Below, piece after piece: positions 6,538 to 14,908 of a stretch of 41,463 nt of DNA. The position numbers were made by a program, and so were the translations under genes. The stretch comes from an uncultured Gemmatimonadota bacterium (GTDB lineage: Bacteria; Gemmatimonadota; Gemmatimonadetes; Gemmatimonadales; Gemmatimonadaceae), in contig CADEDA010000024.1 in assembly GCA_902825965.1 (NCBI GenBank), positions 1-41,463 on the forward strand, given 5' to 3'. How positions within the stretch are numbered: position 1 is the first letter of the stretch; every line of letters starts with the position of its first letter. Under the pieces are notes generated by a model. The model had not been told where the DNA came from. It searched no databases and saw nothing but the letters and a program-made list of their open reading frames with translations.

Positions 6538-8824
6538 GTCCGGCGAACGCGATCACGAGTCGCTTCTGCCCGATCGTCTCGTCGTCGAAGTCCACGGTGA
6601 CCTTGGCGTCCTTTCCCGTGCCGCTCACGGCCGCAATGGTCCCGGAGCCGAACTTGGCGTGCGCCACGCGCTCGCCCTTGACGAAGCTCGGTTGGTCCTG
6701 CGACTGGTCCTCGTCCTGTACGAAGCTCTTCACCTTCTCACCGTCCCGTGGGTTCCAGGCCGGGGTCTTGGTGCGGCCGAACGTGCCATGGCCCAGGTCG
6801 TCGGCGCCGCGATGGCGCGGCGCCTCGTCCCAGCGCCCGCGTGCGGCAGGAGCATCCGCGTAGGGCGAGGCGAGCCGCGCCGACCCGCGGAGGCGGATCG
6901 TGGACCGCTTCTCGTAGCGCGTCGCCGGGATGCCACGCACGAAGCTCGAGATCATCGAGGGCTTGAGCTCGCCATTGCGCCGACGCTGGTGCGCCCAGCT
7001 CAGGAGCAGCCGCTCGCCGGCCCGCGTGATCGCGACATACAGCAGGCGACGCTCCTCCTCGAGCGTGGCGGGATCATCGAAGGCGCGGGCGAGCGGGAAC
7101 AGGCCGTCCTCGAGCCCGGTCACGCAGACCATCGGGAACTCGAGTCCCTTGGCGGTATGTACGGTCATCATGGTGACCGCATCGGCCTCCGCGCCGAGCT
7201 GGTCGAGTCCGGTGACGAGCTGGGCCCGCTGGAGGAAATGGTCGAGCGGTCGCAGCCCGACCTCACCGCCGTCCTCGATGATCACTTCCGCCGCCGAGGT
7301 CACGAGTTCGCGCACGTTGTCGAGCCGGTCGAGCCCCTCGGGTCCCTCGTTGCGGAGGGCCGTGTCGTAGCCGATCGCGGTGATGAGCTGCGCGAGGAGG
7401 CGATCCACGCTCGTGTCCACCGCGAGCGCGCGGAACCGATCGACCGTGTCGACGAGGTCACGGAGTGCGCTGCGCGTGGCCGGCCGTACGCCATCGACCA
7501 ATTCGATGCGACGCGATTGCTCCAGCAGCGGGATCCCGGCCCCGCGGGCCTGCTCGGCCAGCAGGTCGACGGTGGCATCGCCGACCCCGCGCTTGGGCGC
7601 CGTGAGGGCGCGACGGAACGCCTCGTCGTCGGCGGGATTCGCGATCAGGCGCAGCCAGGCCACGAGGTCCTTGATCTCGCGCCGGTCGTAGAAGCGGACC
7701 GCACCCACCAGCCGGTAGGGCAACTCGGAGCGCCGCATCGCCTCTTCCATCGCGCGGCTCTGTGCGTTGGTGCGGTAGAGCACCGCACAGTCCCGCAGCG
7801 AGCCGCGCGTCGCCCGCCACTGGGCGAGCGCCGCGGCGATCGCCTCGGCCTCGTCCCGGTCGTCGGCGCACTCGAGCAGTTCCACCGGCTCGCCACCTTC
7901 GCGCGTGGTGCGCAGGGTCTTGCCGCGGCGGTCCTCGTTGCGCGCGATCACGTCGTTCGCGAGGGCGAGGATGGGCGCGGTCGAGCGGTAGTTCTCCTCC
8001 AGCCGCACCACCGTGGCCGACGGGAAGTCGCGCTCGAAGTCGAGGATGTTGCGGATGTCCGCACCGCGCCAGCCGTAGATGGCCTGGTCGTCGTCCCCGA
8101 CCACCGCCAGGTTGCCGTGCCCGCCCGCGATGAGGCGCACGAACTCGTACTGCGCGCGGTTGGTATCCTGGTACTCGTCCACCAGCACGTGCTGGAAGCG
8201 CTCCGCGAACCGGGTCCGCAGGTCGGCGTGCCGGGTGAGGATCTGCACCGGCAGCGTGAGCAGGTCGTCGAAGCTCACGGCGTTCGACGACTGCAGCGCG
8301 CCCTCGAGTTCGCGGTACACGGTGGCGGCCGCCTTCGCGAGCGGCGTCCGCGCCAGGGCCTCGAACTCCTGCGGCGGCACGAGCGCGTTCTTGGCGGAGG
8401 AGATCTCGCCGAGGACGAGCTTGGGCGGGAACTCCTTGGTGCTGATGCGGAAGCGCTCCATGAGCCGCTTCACCACGGCGAGCGTGTCGTCCTCGTCGTA
8501 GATGGTGTACTCGGGCGTGCGTCCCACGCGGTCCGCATGCATGCGCAGCACCCGTGCGCCGATCCCGTGGAACGTGCCGATCCACATGCCGGCCGGATCC
8601 TGGCCGAGCGCGCGCCCGACCCGCTCGCGCATCTCGCCGGCGGCCTTGTTGGTGAACGTGACCGCGAGGATGGCCTTGGGCGGTACGCCGTGCACCTCGA
8701 TGAGCCGCGCGATGCGCGAGGTCAGGACACGCGTCTTCCCAGAGCCGGCACCGGCGACGACCAACAACGGCCCTGCGGCGTGCTCGACGGCGGCGCGCTG
8801 GGCGGGATTGAGTCCGGTGCTCAA
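6518..8824 (-). CDS. pcrA: UvrD/PcrA-type superfamily 1 DNA helicase
   Basis: This is a 768-residue 3'-5' helicase expected to act in DNA repair and in removing obstacles to replication. SF1A motifs are clear: Q-motif LNPAQRAAVEH (about 5-15), Walker A AGAGSGKT (about 24-31), Walker B VDEYQDTN, motif III GDDDQAIYGWRGAD, motif IV region VRLEENYRST, motif V TAKGLEFPMVC and motif VI LLYVAITRA. The C-terminus carries the Tudor-like PcrA/UvrD tail (about 700-768; FVKGERVAHAKFGSGTI ... VDFDD), used in PcrA to contact RNA polymerase. The start is TTG 8824, overlapping the serS stop as TTGA, because LSTGLNPAQR follows immediately. The open frame to 9055 runs into serS and is not coding there. Its 3' end overlaps the convergent phospholipase-like gene. 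Confidence 0.95.
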   Translation of the reverse strand: MSTGLNPAQRAAVEHAAGPLLVVAGAGSGKTRVLTSRIARLIEVHGVPPKAILAVTFTNKAAGEMRERVGRALGQDPAGMWIGTFHGIGARVLRMHADRVGRTPEYTIYDEDDTLAVVKRLMERFRISTKEFPPKLVLGEISSAKNALVPPQEFEALARTPLAKAAATVYRELEGALQSSNAVSFDDLLTLPVQILTRHADLRTRFAERFQHVLVDEYQDTNRAQYEFVRLIAGGHGNLAVVGDDDQAIYGWRGADIRNILDFERDFPSATVVRLEENYRSTAPILALANDVIARNEDRRGKTLRTTREGGEPVELLECADDRDEAEAIAAALAQWRATRGSLRDCAVLYRTNAQSRAMEEAMRRSELPYRLVGAVRFYDRREIKDLVAWLRLIANPADDEAFRRALTAPKRGVGDATVDLLAEQARGAGIPLLEQSRRIELVDGVRPATRSALRDLVDTVDRFRALAVDTSVDRLLAQLITAIGYDTALRNEGPEGLDRLDNVRELVTSAAEVIIEDGGEVGLRPLDHFLQRAQLVTGLDQLGAEADAVTMMTVHTAKGLEFPMVCVTGLEDGLFPLARAFDDPATLEEERRLLYVAITRAGERLLLSWAHQRRRNGELKPSMISSFVRGIPATRYEKRSTIRLRGSARLASPYADAPAARGRWDEAPRHRGADDLGHGTFGRTKTPAWNPRDGEKVKSFVQDEDQSQDQPSFVKGERVAHAKFGSGTIAAVSGTGKDAKVTVDFDDETIGQKRLVIAFAGLTRGFD

Positions 8825-10095
8825 GTCAGGCGATCCACGCCCATCCAGCGCCGCAGGGCCTCGGGCACCACGACCGAACCGTCCGGCTGCTGGTAGTGCT
8901 CGAGGATGGCGGCGAAGATGCGCGGGAACGCGAGTCCGGACCCGTTGAGCGTGTACACGAAGCGCGGTTTCTCGTTGGGCGCGGGGCGGAAGCGGATGTT
9001 GGCGCGCCGCGCCTGGAAGTCGGTGAACACCGAACACGACGACACTTCCAACCACTTCCCCACCCCGGGCGCGAAGACCTCGAGGTCGTAGGTCTTGGCA
9101 CTCGAGAATCCCGTGTCGCCGGCCGCGAGCAGCACCACGCGGTACGGCAACCCGAGGCGCTGCAGCACCGCCTCGGCGTGGCCGAGCAGCAGTTGGAGCT
9201 GCCGCTCCCCGTCCTCGGGGGCACAGTAGCGGACCAGCTCGACCTTGTCGAACTGATGCACGCGGAGCACGCCACGCGTGTCCTTGCCCGCCGAGCCCGC
9301 CTCCCGACGGAAGCAGGGGCTGTAGGCGCAGAACGCCTTCGGCAGCTCGTCGGCACCGAGGATCTCGTCGCGGAGCAGGTTGGTGACGGGCACCTCCGCC
9401 GTCGGGATGAGGAAGAGCTCCTCATCCTTGAGGGCGTACATGTCGTCCTCGAACTTGGGGAGCTGCCCGGTCCCCGTCATCGTCTGCCGATTCACCACCA
9501 CCGGCACCCACAGCTCCTCGTATCCGAAGTCCGTGCTGTGCAGGTCGAGCATCATGTTCATGAAGGCGCGGATGCATCGCGCACCGGCACCGCGGTAGAC
9601 CACGAACCCCGATCCCGAGATCTTGGCGCCGCGCTCCAGCTCGAGGAGGCCGAGCGACGCGCCCACCTCCCAATGGGGCTTCACGCCGTCCGTGGGACGC
9701 GGCTCCCCCCAGCTGCGGACGATCCGGTTGTGCGACTCGTCGCCCTCGGGCACATCGGGCAGCGGTACGTTGGGAATGCCGAGCAACAGGTCGTTGAGCC
9801 GCGCCTCTGCGGGGGCGAGCTGGGCCTCGAGTTCGCCGATCTCCTGTCCGATGGCACGCGACTCGGCGAGCTGCGCCTCGGCGTCCTGCTTGGCCTTCTT
9901 CAGCTGCGCGACCTCGGCCGTCACCTGGTTGCGGCGGGCCTTCTTGGCCTCGACGGCCGTGATGATGTCGCGCCGACGGCGGTCGAGCGCCTCCGCTTCG
10001 TCGATGTCGGCCGCGTAGTGCTCAAGCTTCCCGCGTCGCCGCATGCCCTCGCGCAGCTGCGCGACCTGGTCGCGCACCATCCTCAGGTCGTGCAC
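8821..10095 (-). CDS. serS: Seryl-tRNA synthetase
   Basis: This class II aminoacyl-tRNA synthetase charges tRNA-Ser (and tRNA-Sec where present). The 424-residue protein has the N-terminal antiparallel coiled-coil arm (about 25-105; ALDRRRRDIITAVEAKKARRN, VAQLKKAKQDAEAQL). The catalytic core includes motif 2 (FRREAGSAGKDTRGVLRVHQF) and motif 3 (NGSGLAFPRIFAAILEHYQ), then the usual VPEALRRWMG end. The start is GTG 10095, giving (M)HDLRMVRDQV, which matches the usual SerRS N-terminus; ATG 10080 is possible. The frame open to 10548 is a shadow of the lipoprotein gene upstream. pcrA follows with a TTGA overlap. Confidence 0.95.
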   Translation of the reverse strand: MHDLRMVRDQVAQLREGMRRRGKLEHYAADIDEAEALDRRRRDIITAVEAKKARRNQVTAEVAQLKKAKQDAEAQLAESRAIGQEIGELEAQLAPAEARLNDLLLGIPNVPLPDVPEGDESHNRIVRSWGEPRPTDGVKPHWEVGASLGLLELERGAKISGSGFVVYRGAGARCIRAFMNMMLDLHSTDFGYEELWVPVVVNRQTMTGTGQLPKFEDDMYALKDEELFLIPTAEVPVTNLLRDEILGADELPKAFCAYSPCFRREAGSAGKDTRGVLRVHQFDKVELVRYCAPEDGERQLQLLLGHAEAVLQRLGLPYRVVLLAAGDTGFSSAKTYDLEVFAPGVGKWLEVSSCSVFTDFQARRANIRFRPAPNEKPRFVYTLNGSGLAFPRIFAAILEHYQQPDGSVVVPEALRRWMGVDRLT

Positions 10096-10097
10096 GG

Positions 10098-10697
10098 TCA
10101 GTACGGTGGGATTCCCGAGACCAGCGCCCGGAACCCGCAGTTGGGGTTGATCCGCGACGACAGCTTGATGCGCCGCTCGGGCACGATCACCGAATCGACG
10201 TAGAAGCGGGCATAGACGTCCTGCAGCGCCGACCCTTGGCAGACCGCCGACGCGACGCGCACGAGGAACGACTGACCGGGGTTCACGATGAACACCGAAT
10301 CCGTCGCCCAACCGTTGCGCGGGGCTTCGATGATCTGGTTGTAGAGCAGGTCGGTCCGCTGGAAGCCGATGCTCCGGATCCCGCCCACGGGCGACACGAT
10401 GCTCCCGACCGGATACACGAGCAGTCGCCCATCCGGATCCACGTCGAACGCGAGGTCGAACGAGCCCGCGGCATCGAGCGGCGTCGCCACCGCGAACGGC
10501 ACCGAGACGGCCGAGGGATACGCGACCGGGGTGCCGGTGAGGCCCCACAGCTCGAACGTGACGTCGATGTTCGCCTGATTCGCCCGGAGTTCGAAGGGGT
10601 CTTCGCAGGCGGAGACCCCCAGCACGGCGGCAAGGGCGGTGAGCAGCGCCCAGCGGCGGCGCGAGGGGGTGGTCAGGGAGGTAGGCACAGGGGGCAA
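10098..10697 (-). CDS. Predicted lipoprotein of unknown function
   Basis: This 199-residue product has a basic n-region (SRRR), a hydrophobic core and a lipobox-like V-S-A-C at residues 28-31, so it is probably a lipidated envelope protein. After Cys31 there is no recognisable family motif. The sequence is rich in beta-prone stretches (ANIDVTFELWGL, FDLAFDVDPDGRLLVYPVG) and has two further Cys residues near the C-terminus (VCQGSAL, NPNCGF) that could form a disulfide. The start is taken as TTG 10697; GTG 10688 is an alternative. Its stop lies 2 bases before the serS start, so it is probably co-transcribed with serS-pcrA. It is divergent from the Roadblock gene. Confidence 0.7.
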   Translation of the reverse strand: MPPVPTSLTTPSRRRWALLTALAAVLGVSACEDPFELRANQANIDVTFELWGLTGTPVAYPSAVSVPFAVATPLDAAGSFDLAFDVDPDGRLLVYPVGSIVSPVGGIRSIGFQRTDLLYNQIIEAPRNGWATDSVFIVNPGQSFLVRVASAVCQGSALQDVYARFYVDSVIVPERRIKLSSRINPNCGFRALVSGIPPY

Positions 10698-10736
10698 GTT
10701 AATGGGAGGCCATGCGATGCGACAAGCGAAACCTGC

Positions 10737-10764
10737 TTGACTTCACCTAGGTGGGCGGTACACT
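10737..10764 (+). promoter_or_regulatory. Sigma70-type promoter for the Roadblock/response-regulator operon
   Basis: TTGACT (10737-10742) and TACACT (10759-10764) are separated by 16 bases, which gives a convincing -35/-10 pair. A GGAG Shine-Dalgarno (10780-10783) and ATG (10789) follow. It lies in the 91-base divergent gap between the lipoprotein and Roadblock genes. Confidence 0.6.
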
Positions 10765-10788
10765 TCGACAACCTTTCCCGGAGTGGCG

Positions 10789-11142
10789 ATGCCCTCTATC
10801 CGCGACCTCGTGACGGCGATCCGTCGCCGCGAGGGAATCGACGCCGCGATCGTCCTTGGTCGCGATGGGCTGCTGATCGATCATCTGGCGACCGCTGGCG
10901 TGGACGCCGAGCAGGTCGCCGCACACGTCCCCTCGATCCTCCAGTTCGCCGACGACCTCGGCGCGGCCGCGTCGCAGGGGGAACTGCTGACGGCCGTGCA
11001 CGAGCACGTGTCCGGCACCGTGGTCATGGCGTCGATGTCCGCCGAAGCGCTCCTGCTCATCCTCGTCCGTCCCTCGGCCGACCTCGGCGCGTTGCTGTTC
11101 GACCTCCGACGGCACCGCACGAACATCGCGGCGCTCGCCTGA
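10789..11142 (+). CDS. Roadblock/LC7 domain protein (MglB-like)
   Basis: This 117-residue protein matches the Roadblock/LC7 fold: an N-terminal helix (IRDLVTAIRRREGIDAAIVLGRDGLLIDH) with the usual 'hairpin of self' strand pair, a central helix (VAAHVPSILQFADDLGAA) and a C-terminal strand-helix pair (TVVMASMSAEALLLILVRPSADLGALLFDLRRHR). In bacteria such proteins (for example MglB) bind Ras-like GTPases, but no MglA-like GTPase gene is in the window. The start is ATG 10789, five bases after GGAG; the open frame could begin at GTG 10783, but that codon overlaps the Shine-Dalgarno. It is the first gene of an operon with a response regulator and sugar-nucleotide genes. Confidence 0.85.
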   Translation: MPSIRDLVTAIRRREGIDAAIVLGRDGLLIDHLATAGVDAEQVAAHVPSILQFADDLGAAASQGELLTAVHEHVSGTVVMASMSAEALLLILVRPSADLGALLFDLRRHRTNIAALA

Positions 11143-11183
11143 TCCCCCCTACTTCCCCGCGTGTGGCCGAGGGTTCCGCAGCG

Positions 11184-11588
11184 ATGCCGACCGAGGCGAC
11201 CGCGACGGCTCCGCTCGCGGTCCTCGTCGCCGACGATGAGCCGCACATCGGGCGGATCATCAAGACCAAGCTCGAGCAGGGTCCGTTCGACGTCACGCTG
11301 GTCTACGACGGCACCGAGGCGCTGGACGCGCTCGAGCGGACACCGGACGTACGACTGCTGATCCTCGACCTGATGATGCCGCAGATGAGCGGTCTGGACG
11401 TGCTCGACCGCGTCCGCGCCGACGCCCGCTGGAAGTCCCTGCCCTGCCTGATCCTCACCGCCGGCGGCCAGGATCACCATGAGTCCGACGCCCGACGCCG
11501 CGGCGCCGACGATTTCATGACCAAGCCGTTCAGTCCCAAGCGGCTCTACGCCAGGGCCGCCGCACTGACCGGGGTCGACGTTCCGTGA
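11184..11588 (+). CDS. Single-domain response regulator (CheY-like receiver)
   Basis: The 134-residue protein is a receiver domain with no output domain. The acidic pocket ADDEPHIG, the phospho-acceptor Asp in LLILDLMMPQMSG, the conserved Thr in LILTAGG and the Lys in FMTKPFSPKRL are all in place. Signal output must therefore be by protein contact. The start is ATG 11184; GTG 11163, closer to the Roadblock stop, is an alternative. Its stop overlaps the next gene's GTG start as GTGA. No histidine kinase is adjacent, so its phospho-donor is unknown. Linkage to the Roadblock gene upstream suggests a shared regulatory module, which is inference. Confidence 0.88.
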   Translation: MPTEATATAPLAVLVADDEPHIGRIIKTKLEQGPFDVTLVYDGTEALDALERTPDVRLLILDLMMPQMSGLDVLDRVRADARWKSLPCLILTAGGQDHHESDARRRGADDFMTKPFSPKRLYARAAALTGVDVP

Positions 11589-12640
11589 CCACGCCGCTCT
11601 ACGCGGTGGTGCTCGCCGGTGGGGTCGGTTCACGCTTCTGGCCACTTAGTACCCCGTCACGGCCCAAGCAGTTGCTGCCGCTCAGCAGCGACGCGCCGAT
11701 GCTGACGGACAGCGTGGCGCGCCTGGTGCCGTTGGTCGGCGCGGACCGCGTACTGGTGCTGACCAGCGAGGCGCTCGGCGCAGCGGTGCTGCGCGCGCTG
11801 CCCGGCTTCTCCGGCACGCAGCTGCTGCTGGAGCCGAAGGCCGCCGGCACGGCCGCCGCGCTCACCTGGGCCGCACTGCAGGTCGTCGCACGCGGCGGAC
11901 GCGACGCCCGCATGCTCTGCGTGCATTCCGATTGGGCGATCGGAGATGCGCAACGCTTCCGCGACACGCTGCGCCATGCGGCGGACGCCGCGGCGGAGCA
12001 CGGGGCCCTCGCCACGGTCGGGATCGTGCCGACGCGTCCAGACCCCGGATTCGGCTACATCCAGCCCGGGGCCGCGATGCCATCGACCTCCGGCGCCACG
12101 GTGCGACGCGTCGCGCGATTCGTGGAGAAGCCGGATGCGGCGCGCGCGGCCGAGATGGTCGCCCAGGGTTTCCTATGGAACAGCGGCATCTTCGCGTGGC
12201 GCGCGCAGGACCTGCTGGACGACGTCGCGGCGCACACCCCAGAGCTGCAAGACGCGCTTGCCCAGCGCGACCGCGGTGCCGCCGCGTTCTTCGGCGCCGT
12301 GCGGTCCCCCGTCTCGATCGACGTGGGCGTGCTGGAGCGCAGCAGCCGGGTGCTCGTGCTGCCGGGCGAGTTCGGCTGGGATGACGTGGGCACGTGGAGC
12401 GCGCTCGCACGTGTCCGGCGCCTGGACCCCGACGGCAACGCCATGCACGGACGCGTGGTCGCCCGCGAGTCCCGCGGGAACGTCGTGCACGCCGAAGGCA
12501 GCGCCGTCGTGCTGGACGGCGTGGACGGACTCGTCGTGGTGGTCCGCGACGGCGTCACGCTGGTCACCACGGTCGCGCGGGCGACCGAACTGAAGAAGGT
12601 CGTCGAGTCGCTGCCCGCCGACCTCCGGGAGTTGCCATGA
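11585..12640 (+). CDS. manC: Mannose-1-phosphate guanylyltransferase
   Basis: This enzyme makes GDP-mannose from mannose-1-phosphate and GTP for polysaccharide or glycoconjugate synthesis. The nucleotidyltransferase signature VLAGGVGSRFWPLS...RPKQLLPL lies at the N-terminus, followed by LLEPKAAGTAAAL, PDPGFGYIQPG, FVEKPDAARA, LWNSGIFAWRA and the EFGWDDVGTW motif that is diagnostic of the GMP family. At 351 residues it has only the transferase domain and lacks the phosphomannose isomerase half found in bifunctional ManC/AlgA proteins. It starts at GTG 11585 (GTGA overlap) and ends in an ATGA overlap with the GlmU-like gene. Confidence 0.9.
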   Translation: MTTPLYAVVLAGGVGSRFWPLSTPSRPKQLLPLSSDAPMLTDSVARLVPLVGADRVLVLTSEALGAAVLRALPGFSGTQLLLEPKAAGTAAALTWAALQVVARGGRDARMLCVHSDWAIGDAQRFRDTLRHAADAAAEHGALATVGIVPTRPDPGFGYIQPGAAMPSTSGATVRRVARFVEKPDAARAAEMVAQGFLWNSGIFAWRAQDLLDDVAAHTPELQDALAQRDRGAAAFFGAVRSPVSIDVGVLERSSRVLVLPGEFGWDDVGTWSALARVRRLDPDGNAMHGRVVARESRGNVVHAEGSAVVLDGVDGLVVVVRDGVTLVTTVARATELKKVVESLPADLRELP

Positions 12641-13857
12641 GCTTCGTGCTCTTCGACGACGCGATCGCACGGACGTTCGAACCCTTCGCGCTTACGCGTC
12701 CGGCCGGTGAACTCCGCGCCGGTGGCGAGATCACCCGGCGGCGCTGGGCGCGGGTGCTCGGTGCGCCGGCGGCCGGGTTCATCGCGGCGGCGCACCTGGC
12801 CGACTTCGAGGAGTTCGATGCGCCGGCGGCGCAGCGGTCGGACGTGCCGGTCGGAGCTTGGCTCGTGAACTCCCGCGCCCTCCCTGTGCTCACCGCCGGA
12901 TCGTCGCTGGCCGCCGCCGCTGCCGCCGGACGGATCACGATCGGCGGTCGGATCGCCGCACTGCGCCTCGATCGACCGTGGTCGCCGGCCGAGATCATGG
13001 CGGCCGGATCGCTCGAGGCGATGGCGGGATCCTCGCGCGGCGCGGCGGCCGAGGTCGCCGGTTGGTGGCTGGACGCCGTCTGGGACCTCGTGCGCCACCT
13101 CAACGCGATGCTCGACGCGGACGCCCTCGCGATGGCGACGCCGGAGGCGCACACCGGGGAATCACGGCCGGCTCACCTTACCGTGCTGGGCGCGCACCCC
13201 GTGCTGGTGGAACCGGGTGCGACCGTGGAACCGCTGGTCGTCGCGGACGCGAGTGCCGGCCCGATCCTCGTGCGCCGCGGCGCGCTCGTGCAGGCGTTCA
13301 CGCGACTGGTCGGTCCTTGCATCGTCGGTGAGGACGCCATCGTCAGCGGCGGGCGCGTGGCCGCGTGCAGCATCGGGGAGCGGGTGAAAGTGAACGGCGA
13401 GATCAGCTGCACGATCCTCATCGGCCACTGCAACAAGGGGCACGACGGCTTCGTGGGGCACTCCGTCATCGGGCGCTGGGCCAACCTCGGCGCAGACACG
13501 GTCACCAGCAATCTCAAGAACTCCTACGGGCCGGTCGCACTGTGGACGCCGGCCGGCCTGCGCGAGACCGGCCTGCAGTTCCTCGGTACGATGTTCGGCG
13601 ACCATGCCAAGACGGGCATCGGCACGCGACTCACCACCGGCTGCGTGGTCGGTGCCGGCGCGAACGTGTTCGGGAGCGTGATGCCGCCCAAGGCCGTCGC
13701 GCCGTTCGCGTGGGGAGAGCCACCGCAGTACGGCACGTTCGCGCTGGACAAGTTCCTCGAGGTGGCCGAGCGCGTGATGGCGCGCCGCGACGTGGCGCTC
13801 AGCCCCGGCGCCCGCGCGCAGCTCGCGGCGGCCCACGCCGCGCGCTGGACGCCCTGA
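12637..13857 (+). CDS. GlmU-like sugar nucleotidyltransferase / left-handed beta-helix acyltransferase
   Basis: This 406-residue protein has two parts. The N-terminal part (about 1-190; FDDAIARTFEPFALTRPAGELRAG) resembles the divergent nucleotidyltransferase half of the alternative bacterial GlmU family rather than the classical GxG-type pyrophosphorylase. The C-terminal part (about 195-370) shows hexapeptide repeats of a left-handed beta-helix (VLVEPGATVEPLVV, IVGEDAIVSGGRVAAC, IGERVKVNGEI, IGRWANLGADTVTSNLKN, IGTRLTTGCVVGAGANVFG). Members are predicted to form UDP-GlcNAc from glucosamine-1-phosphate, but a different sugar phosphate is possible. The ATGA overlap with manC implies tight coupling to nucleotide-sugar supply. 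Confidence 0.8.
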   Translation: MSFVLFDDAIARTFEPFALTRPAGELRAGGEITRRRWARVLGAPAAGFIAAAHLADFEEFDAPAAQRSDVPVGAWLVNSRALPVLTAGSSLAAAAAAGRITIGGRIAALRLDRPWSPAEIMAAGSLEAMAGSSRGAAAEVAGWWLDAVWDLVRHLNAMLDADALAMATPEAHTGESRPAHLTVLGAHPVLVEPGATVEPLVVADASAGPILVRRGALVQAFTRLVGPCIVGEDAIVSGGRVAACSIGERVKVNGEISCTILIGHCNKGHDGFVGHSVIGRWANLGADTVTSNLKNSYGPVALWTPAGLRETGLQFLGTMFGDHAKTGIGTRLTTGCVVGAGANVFGSVMPPKAVAPFAWGEPPQYGTFALDKFLEVAERVMARRDVALSPGARAQLAAAHAARWTP

Positions 13858-13876
13858 CCCCGCCCCCGCGCCAGCC

Positions 13877-14692
13877 ATGATGCGCGTGTGGTCGCTCGGC
13901 AGCGGCAGCAGCGGCAACGCGCTCGTGGTCGACTGCGCGGGGCATCGCGTGCTCATCGACTGCGGCTTCGGGCCGCGGGCGCTCGCCAAGCGTCTGCAGG
14001 CGGTGGGCGTGGCGCCCGAATCGATCGAGGCACTGCTCATCACGCACGAGCACGTCGACCATGCGCAGGGTGCGACGCGCGCGCAGCACAAGTGGCGCTG
14101 GCCCGTGATCGCGACGGGCGGCACACTCGACGCACTCGCCGAGGTGCCGGCCCGTTGGCGACGCGAGGTCACGCCCGGCACGCCGGTCGAGCTGGACGGG
14201 TTCTCGGTGGACGCGTACGCGATCCCGCACGACGCCGCGGCGCCCGCCGCGTTCCGCCTCACGGCGCGCAGCAGCGGGGAGCGCATCGGCGTCGCTCACG
14301 ACCTGGGACGGGTGCCCGCCGCCCTGCACGACGCCTTCCGCGACCTTGAACTCCTGTGCGTCGAAGCCAATCACGACCGCGACATGCTGCGGAACGGGCG
14401 GTACCCGCCCCGACTGCAGGAGCGGATCGCCGGCGGCCGGGGCCACCTGAGCAATGTGGAGACACTGGCGTGGCTCCGCGAATCGATCGGTCCGCGCACC
14501 CGCGAGGTCGCGCTGCTCCACCTCAGCGCCGAGAACAACACGCCGGAGTTGGCGGAACGTGTGCTGCGCGATGGGCTACGGTCGACCGCGTTCCGCGGCC
14601 GCGTGGTGGCGGCGCCGCGCGGCCTCCCCTCACCGCTCTGCGGATTCAACGCGTCGGGCGCGCGGAGCGTACAACTCGCACTCGGCATCTGA
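13877..14692 (+). CDS. MBL-fold metallo-hydrolase, WalJ/YycJ-like
   Basis: This 271-residue metallo-beta-lactamase-fold protein opens with SLGSGSSGNALVV, typical of the YycJ/VicX/WalJ group, and has LIDCGFGPRAL, the metal motif LITHEHVDHAQG, an IGVAHDLGRV strand and VEANHDRDML. Near the C-terminus LLHLSAENNTPE supplies the last His. WalJ proteins are linked to cell-wall or DNA-repair exonuclease functions, and the substrate is not predictable. The start is ATG 13877 (ATG 13880 is also possible), 19 bases after the GlmU-like gene. It is the last gene of the Roadblock operon. Confidence 0.85.
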   Translation: MMRVWSLGSGSSGNALVVDCAGHRVLIDCGFGPRALAKRLQAVGVAPESIEALLITHEHVDHAQGATRAQHKWRWPVIATGGTLDALAEVPARWRREVTPGTPVELDGFSVDAYAIPHDAAAPAAFRLTARSSGERIGVAHDLGRVPAALHDAFRDLELLCVEANHDRDMLRNGRYPPRLQERIAGGRGHLSNVETLAWLRESIGPRTREVALLHLSAENNTPELAERVLRDGLRSTAFRGRVVAAPRGLPSPLCGFNASGARSVQLALGI

Positions 14693-14908
14693 GTGTGCAG
14701 GCTCCCTAGCGCAGCGCGTCCTGACGCGGTCCGCACGTTGAATGGGGAGCGATTCGCTTCCGTAGTTCCAGACCCGACGATAGCTTTACTATCGGTCTTG
14801 ATTGGCCGCCGTTCGGGCGGCCAAGTGCCATCGCCACCTCGCCCTGTGGTGCTCGATCCGGTGTGAACACCACGTTCGCGCTGTTCCCCCACTTCGCCTT
14901 GTTCGCCG
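14693..14908 (+). promoter_or_regulatory. Leader/control region of the inorganic-carbon cluster with two hairpins
   Basis: This 216-base gap carries two inverted repeats. One is CGATAG-CTTTA-CTATCG (14778-14794). The other is a 9-bp GC-rich stem, TTGGCCGCC (14802-14810) with GGCGGCCAA (14816-14824), around a 5-base loop. Neither is followed by a T-run, so they are more likely operator or leader-RNA structures than terminators. A smaller palindrome GGTGTGAACACC lies at 14860-14871. A promoter must be here or just upstream, but I could not find a convincing -35/-10 pair. No Shine-Dalgarno precedes the first gene. Confidence 0.45.

Noticed and set aside
14802-14824. Intrinsic terminator after the WalJ-like gene
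   Set aside because: The stem is strong, but no T-run follows on either strand and it lies about 110 bases after the stop codon.
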